This document shows positions 57,956 through 64,000 of a stretch of 64,000 nucleotides of DNA, piece by piece. This stretch comes from Diphasiastrum complanatum. Taxonomy: Eukaryota > Streptophyta > Lycopodiopsida > Lycopodiales > Lycopodiaceae. The translations under genes were made by a program, and so were the position numbers. The DNA lies in the NCBI GenBank assembly GCA_029204225.1, contig MU832615.1:1-64000 (forward strand), read 5' to 3'. Positions within the stretch are counted from its first letter, which is position 1, and every line of letters begins with the position of its first letter. The notes under the pieces were generated by a model. The model was not told where the DNA came from. It did not search any database and saw only the letters and a list, made by a program, of their open reading frames with translations.

Positions 57956-58700
57956 TGTTAAGCAGCTGACCCCATTCTCCCCACTCAGATCAAACACCTG
58001 CAATTTCTTCTGCCCTGTGAAAGCCCCTTCTCCCCTGCCACCGCCTCTGACCTACCTTCCTCCACCCTGCCTCCTGCATTTGGCAGTCACGTTTTGTCAT
58101 GGTAGTAGCCTACATTTCCTTTTAGGGCAGTAGCCTCCTTTGCGTCTTAGATGTAATTTTCAGCTGAAAATTTGATTCTGGAGGTGCGGCTAGTTTTCGA
58201 AACCCCAACCCTTTTCCAGAAATGACTTTGCTTCTTTTGTAGTCAAGAATTTGATTTCCTTAGCGTAAAAAGCTTGAGTCATCAATATGGCCCAAGAGAA
58301 AGGGAATATCTACTCCCCAACAACTAGCCCCTTGTTACCCAATATCATAAACTGAATGAGATTCTTAAGTCAATCTACGAACAAATACAGAACCTTGACA
58401 AGATGAGAAGAGGAAGAGAGAGATTCTGAATCCTTGAGTACAGATAACAATACTAATGAAGGAAAATGCAAAACTTTGTAAAAGGTTCCTGTTAGAAGTG
58501 GGGCATATTAATGTTAATGCTCAAGTATATTAAGTTGGGTCTAATGCATATTAATGTTAATGCTCAAGTATATTAAGTTGGGTCTAATTTTTTATGTCTC
58601 TCTACAACTCACCCCTCTTAGAGGGAACTCGCCCTATTTAGGAGGTGACTAGGGCCAAGCTGAGCAAGTGACTCTTGGCCCTTGGCTTTTCAATTTCCAA
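57641..58700. other. Non-coding with microsatellite and a tandem duplication
   Basis: 57882-57953 is an almost pure CT repeat of about 70 bp, preceded by AATAAAATCTCTCTCC which looks like a second LINE tail. 58503-58545 and 58546-58588 are a perfect 43-bp direct duplication. No gene was recognised. Confidence 0.7.
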
Positions 58701-58729
58701 TTATGAATCTTCAATTCCAAGATGGAACT

Positions 58730-60115
58730 AGTTATCAAGCTTGAAGGTCAAGATGACGTATGCTCCAGTAATGGCTAACATGTGGGACAGTGTGACCAAT
58801 GGGGAGGAAAGACCCACCAATAACAATGGAGGACAACCTACAAGAGACATGATCGCTTCACACAAAAGGCTTTATGCATGATAAACATGTCTATTAGTGA
58901 TAAGTTGATCACACATATAAAGCAACCACTCCTCAGCATGGAATATTTGAATCCTCTATTTGAAGTTGCCTCCACTTCCACAGTCTTGTTTTTAAAGCAA
59001 ACATTAAGATGCCTAGTAGTGAATCTATACTATCTTTCGTTCTTGGAGTTGAGACCAGTTGGTATATATAGGTGAAGACACTAAGGCAGACGAAGTGGTA
59101 AGTATTGTTTTGAATGGCTTACCCCAATCCTTCCACCATGTGGTTACTTCTTTGATGTCTAAGGAATGAGTGCCAAATTATGAAGAATTGCAAGGAAACC
59201 TCGTTCAAGAGAGGGCTTTGAGGAAGTCATGCACAGCTACCAAGGACTGTGCAAGTGAGCATGCACTTATCATGAGATCTTCTTCAAGAGGAAGAAGCAA
59301 AGGCAGGTTCCAAGGAAAAGGGTCAGCAAACAATCTCAAGAAAGGTCCATGAACCTTTTATGGATTGAAGAATCATGAAGAGGCTACCTGTTAGAAAAAG
59401 CGAGAAGCTAAGGTTAACTAACTTCTCTACTAAGTCCAACTCTAATGTTAATGCTAGAGGACCTTGTTATCATTGTGGAAAACCAGGTCATGATCAAGCC
59501 ACATGTAGCATCAACCAATATGCCGCAAGTATGAGAGGATGGGGGAGAAGATCAGCCTCTCTTCCAAATGGGGGATCAGGGGCACAATCTTCAATTATGT
59601 TGGAGATGAGGAAGAAGTCAATGAAATGGCACCCATGGCAAAGAAATCACATTCAAGTGGTTCATTTTGGTACCTTGACTCAGAGCTTCTTCCCGCATGA
59701 CCTCTCACAAGGAGTGGTCACAAATCTTGAAGAAAGGCATAGCAAGTTCACTCAAGCAGTGAATGGAAGAGGTGTTATTTGCATGCACCTAATTAAGAGC
59801 ATGAATCTTGTGATTGGTTGTATTGCCAATAAACGAATGAAAATTGAGTTCTTCCATGAAAGATTCTTCATAAAGCATGTTAATGATGACCACATCATTG
59901 CAAGTGGAACAAGAGGAGATGATAAACTGTATAGGTTGGATCAACTGCACTTATAGCTCAAGGAGATGCATTGAGTCTTCTTTGGGAGTTTCGTCACCTC
60001 AATAACAAAGACTACCATGACCATGAAATGATGAAAGGACTCCCTTCCATGAAGGCATCATCGGGCATTTGTGAGTCATTGGCAAGCACGGGAGAAGAAA
60101 TTTAAGATAATAACC
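58730..60115 (+). pseudogene. Copia gag and early pol remnant
   Basis: Plus-strand pieces: gag (INMSISDKLITHIKQ at about 58880; later VPNYEELQGNL), a basic segment (RSSSRGRSKGRFQGKG, about 59280), zinc knuckle CYHCGKPGHDQATC (about 59466-59510), a degenerate protease (FWYLDS, about 59680), then LVIGCIANKRMKIEF, GTRGDDKLYRLDQL (about 59900) and GAG-pre-integrase WEFRHLNNKDYHDHEMMKGL (about 59985-60045). Stops and shifts are frequent. The integrase core, RT and RNase H do not follow. It is not close to families A-D. Confidence 0.65.
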
Positions 60116-60179
60116 ACCACCACATTATATTGATGGGCTCAAGACAGCTATAAGGTAGAATTGCAGGATTGGGGATACA

Positions 60180-60700
60180 CTGACTTCTCTCTATTTTTGC
60201 TATATGTAGATGTTCTGCTCTCTTCATCTAGAGAGGGTTTGCAATAACACAATTCCAAAGTGAGGACTGGAGGTCAATGAAAAGAAGACCAAGAGCATAC
60301 TCTTCAATACAAATTGATCGTCCATGCAGAGACACACTTTCAGACTGAATAGTAGCCATTGGGGATAGTTTCTTTGTACACATACTTGAAAGTACTCTTC
60401 ACATGACCCATTTTTGGTAAAAGATGGACAGCTACTAGTCAATCATGAAATGGGCAATGCCCCTAGTTACCACATACTGGTCTTATTTTAGGTGGCATAT
60501 ACTCAATGCAAAGAGTAAATGTCATCTTTTTGACACTTTGCTCACTCCCACGACTTTGTATGCGACGATATTTCACTGGCCAACTTCACATCTCCAGGTC
60601 TCTATATGGTCACAGATATATGTGGCATGCCCTATATCCTACACAAAATCATCTTAGCCAGGTTTGTTTTGCCTCCCATGTAGATGGAGGCAATCTTTGA
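60180..60700 (+). pseudogene. LINE-type reverse transcriptase fragment
   Basis: Near 60200-60250 the plus strand encodes LLYVD.VLLSSSREGLQ, resembling the (A/V)DD active-site region of plant LINE RT, followed by VNEKKTKSILFN (about 60270). At 60520-60600 it encodes LFDTLLTPTTLYA, the counterpart of LFHTRVVPVVMYA in the LINE remnant at 56640. Stops and shifts are many. The assignment relies on these short matches. Confidence 0.5.
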
Positions 60701-62239
60701 GTTCATTATCTGAGTGCAAAAAGTCCTGGCATTTAAAGACATGCAAATAGGTGCAAATATGCATGGTTAGCTTTTGCTCCATCTAGAGAGCTACATGAGC
60801 AGTGACATCGGTACTCAACCCAAGTTCATGTGAGGTCAGTTGCACATAAAGGGGGATGGTGATCAGTAGGGTAGGCTATGTCGAATGGTGATGTCAATAG
60901 GTTATGGATACAACCAACAAATAATGAATATTGGAGGGCTGGTTAAATGGAACGATTTGGGTAGGGGCGGAACATAACCCATGGAGGGAGACAAGGAGAA
61001 GCTACTAGGTGGCCATACGCAGCACTTATCTGATCAGAAGATGGACATGGGGTTGCAAACATGAATGTATAGAAGATTTGCAAATGGAAGAGAACAAGGT
61101 AGATGACGAGCATCAATACAAGGATTGGCAAAAGAAGAAGAAATTCACATGGAAGGAGTGTTAAAACAGGAGCAGAATCAAGTTGTGGTAGATGGATATC
61201 TTCCCATTAGCTAAGAAAGTGCTGTCATACTAAGTATAGGAAAATCACCAATAGAGGAAATGAACATAAATAATGCAAACTAGAACTCTTTGCTATCTTG
61301 AGAGTTTACGAGAAGGTATACTATCAAAAGTAGTGGTTTCAAGATCACATGCTCCCTCAAGGTTGAAGTACTGAATGGTGGATTGCGATACATAAATGGT
61401 TCTCTTTTTGGAAAATAAAGCATAACGAAAGACCTAAAAATCCAATGACTTGAAGTCTAGTTTGCAATTAAAAATCTATTGTCTATTGGAAGGAACTGCT
61501 AAAAATGAGCATACAACATTTATAGGGATTGGGAATGGAATAGAAGACGTGCTTATTTTGTCCAAGTTGACATGGTAGAGATAGAACAACACATCACCTC
61601 TTGGTGCACTAGCCTACAACAACTTCGCTAAGACCATAAAGCTTTTCATTAATACTTCTCAATCTTATCTTATTTTTCAGCCATGTTAATCTCAATATGC
61701 ATGGTAGTATTGTTATTGAAGCAAATATAAGCAGTAAACTTCTTTTGGAGTCATCAAAACTATTTAGCTCACATCTTTTAATTTGATTTAGTTTCTACAT
61801 AATTGTTATTGTCAAACTTTGGCATTGGTAATGCATCGTTTTGTCATTTGGTCCCAAAGACCATATTGGGCTCCATGAATGTTAATAAAGGTCATCTTTT
61901 TTCAACCACTCTCTTGAAGGAGAGGCTTCGAGAAAATAAGGCTCTCAATATAAGGGTACGTGGTATTGCCCACAATACCCAAAATGCTATTGAGGAAGTG
62001 AAACGCTTTCTTATGACCACCTAGATCACAAGAGCGAGGCCTTTTAAACACAACATGGTGCACAAAGAGAAATAGTCCCATATTGATCATCTGTTTTACT
62101 TCATCCATTAGTCGTAGAGATGCTTTACGGAAAAGAGCCAAATTGAAAGATACACAGATTTTCATGGATGAAGACCTTATTATATAGGTGGAAGAAAGGC
62201 GTCAAGCCTTCCAGGAGACCAAAATGACAGGTAGAAGTG
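60701..62239. other. 1.5 kb without recognisable genes
   Basis: Only short frames (for example 61803-62024, +) with no recognised family. Composition suggests further decayed retroelement sequence. Confidence 0.4.
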
Positions 62240-62457
62240 TGAATTACTATATGTATATGTGTATATGTATACGTATCTGTGTGCATGTGTATATGTATAT
62301 GTGCGCATGTGTATGTAAATATGTATGTGTATGTATATGTATGTGTTTGTATGTGTCTATATGTGTATGTGTATGTGTATCGGGGTGTGTGTGTATGTGT
62401 GTGATGTGCATTGTATGGGTGTGCATGTGTGTGCATGACTATGTGTTTGTGTATGTA

Positions 62458-62506
<49 letters not shown>

Positions 62507-62955
62507 GCATGTGTATGTATATAAATCTATGTGTATGTCTATATGTATGTCTATGTATGTGTATGTATGTGTATGTCTATATGTATGTCTATGTGTGTAT
62601 GTGTATGTGTATGAGTGTATTGGTGTGCATGCGTATGTGTATGTATGTGTATGTTTATGTAAGTATGTGTATATATATGAATATGTCTGTGTATGAGTAT
62701 GTATATGTATGTGTTTGTATGCGTACGTGTACGTGTATGTATATGTATGTGTTTGTAGGTGTATGTGTAGGTATGTGTATGTGTATATCTATGTGTATGT
62801 ATGTGTATGTGTATGTGCATGTATGTGGTATGTGTATGTGTTTGTGTATGTGTATGTGTATGTGTATGTGTGTATGTGCGCATGTGTATGTGAATGTGTG
62901 TGTATCTATACATATATGTGTATGTATATGTGTATGTGTGTGTATGTGTATGTGT
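62240..62955. repeat. Long TGTATG / TG simple-sequence tract
   Basis: About 715 bp of (TGTATG)n, (TG)n and related words, purest at 62455-62515. Both strands stay open for long distances because the repeat contains no stops, so frames of up to 308 codons here are artefacts rich in Cys, Val, Met and Tyr (plus strand) or Thr and His (minus strand). Confidence 0.95.
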
Positions 62956-62996
62956 GGTCAAAAAATAAGCTTGTATGTGTCAAGGTTACACCCCAA

Positions 62997-63078
62997 TTCG
63001 AACAAGTGGAGTCGAACCGATTCTTTGAGGTTCGAACCGACAGGCCAGGTTCGAATCGAAAAACGGTTCGAACCTCTC
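62997..63078. repeat. Cluster of TTCGAA motifs
   Basis: TTCGAA occurs at 62997, 63031, 63050 and 63067, with GTCGAA at 63011, several inside (G)GTTCGAA(C/T)CG. It lies directly after the simple repeat. GGTTCGAATC resembles a tRNA B box, but no tRNA fold was seen. Confidence 0.6.
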
Positions 63079-63115
63079 TTTTTCATTTTTCAAAAAAACA
63101 ATAATTTTCTCTGAT

Positions 63116-64000
63116 GTACAAGTCATAATACATATATTCATTGTACATATACTTAATAACTAAACAATTTCCTCTAAATTTACAAATATCAAGATAATCA
63201 TATCTCTTGTGACCTGTCACCTGTAGGCTGTCGTATACGGTATCAAAACATAATGACCCTAGTTTAAGACAACTACACTAAGTTGTAACCCTATCCTGGC
63301 CCCTGGGTACAAGGATCTGCTTGCTAAGGAGATTGTGGAGTTGGAACTTGGAACTTTCAACTTGCCACTTGGAACTTAGGCCCTAGGGTTCCAGTTTAGG
63401 AGTATAACTTAAATTTGAGCTCAAAGTTGATAATAGTGACTCACTAATCTCAGTTTGAACTTTGAACTTTGATATGGAATTTGGATAATGGCAGCTAGGT
63501 AGAGTCCTCAATCTAGACCGTAGGTACCATACTAGGACGGTAGCAGTTAGGACCATAGATTGTAATTTGTAATTTTGTTTCAAAGTCGAAAGTTGAAGTT
63601 CAAACTTATTTGCAAATTGCAATGTCGAGATCGGACTCCGGAGAAAAGAATAAACAAGAAGGTTATGACAATGTTTGAGTCTGTTTGAGAAAGCCAAAAA
63701 AAATTAGGTTAGAAACTTAGATTCATCATTCAACATTGAACATTCTATATGTAACATAAATTATAATACATTAAATACCAAAATTACTGAACAGTGAATC
63801 CTGATATTATATAGTCCGAAATCGACTAACATTAAACAAACTACAAACTACAGTAACCAGTTAACAACTTAACTTCAGGAATCAAAAATTAGAATCCAAA
63901 ATATCTCATGATTCATAACAATGAACATAATAGTAAATACATATGTCAGGTGCCTCATGAGTCCGGTCACCAATGTAATGCCACATGCGACATGTCTGAT
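63116..64000. other. Stretch without recognisable genes
   Basis: AT-rich, with irregular GGAACTTGGAACTT and GAACTTTGAACTTTGA words at 63340-63470. The minus frame at 63697-63383 resembles no family I know. Confidence 0.4.

Noticed and set aside
57758-58133. Frames of Ser-Leu or Arg-Glu repeats on either strand
   Set aside because: They are translations of the CT microsatellite at 57882-57953.
63028-63060. tRNA gene suggested by GGTTCGAATC
   Set aside because: No cloverleaf, A box or acceptor stem could be formed around it.
62188-63114. A 308-codon plus-strand frame rich in Cys, Val, Met and Tyr
   Set aside because: It is a translation of the TGTATG/TG simple repeat; the opposite strand is also open for the same reason.

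Overview
This window looks like nuclear DNA from a large, repeat-filled plant genome. It is AT-rich and dominated by decayed Ty1/copia and Ty3/gypsy LTR retrotransposons, with LINE fragments and two degenerate DNA-transposon-like gene families. Only two host genes are recognisable: an intronless plastid-type phospholipase A1 and the 3' exons of an RRP6-like exosome exonuclease. The repeat types and gene-poor layout would suit a gymnosperm, but that is inference; only 'land plant' is well supported.

Layout. 0-2.3 kb: a tandem array of a 17-bp palindrome beside a broken DUF7869-type transposase (-). 2.9-4.9 kb: truncated copia family A element (-). 6.0-8.3 kb: gypsy-like gag remnant (-). 8.3-9.8 kb: LTR pieces. 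10.1-13.4 kb: a convergent pair of broken genes from an unfamiliar repeated family, with a second copy of the minus gene at 31 kb. 14.0-18.7 kb: copia family B element (-) whose interior appears to have been flipped in place. 20.3-22.9 kb: another family B element (+). 22.9-26.7 kb: old family C element (-) ending in a shared LTR. 26.7-32.1 kb: non-coding repeats, gypsy gag and protease remnants. 32.2-36.7 kb: family A element (+) with an exact 300-bp tandem duplication in reverse transcriptase.

36.8-37.6 kb: LINE-like remnant (-). 38.3-40.0 kb: phospholipase A1 gene (+). 41.2-43.1 kb: copia family D in two opposed pieces. 43.5-49.9 kb: a complete, young family C element (-) with 655-bp LTRs differing at 5 sites, a 5-bp target duplication (AATGA), primer-binding site, polypurine tract and one uninterrupted 1317-codon gag-pol frame, inserted into a gypsy integrase. 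53.3-56.1 kb: five in-phase exons of the RRP6-like gene (-). 56.4-64 kb: LINE and copia remnants, microsatellites and a 700-bp TGTATG-type tract.

The retroelements are related: family A, B and C copies allow truncations, inversions and duplications to be read by comparison inside the window. Many premature stops in family A are G:C to A:T changes, as expected for methylated, silenced repeats. The most unusual signals are the palindrome array, the unfamiliar convergent gene family, the in-place inversion and the intact family C element.
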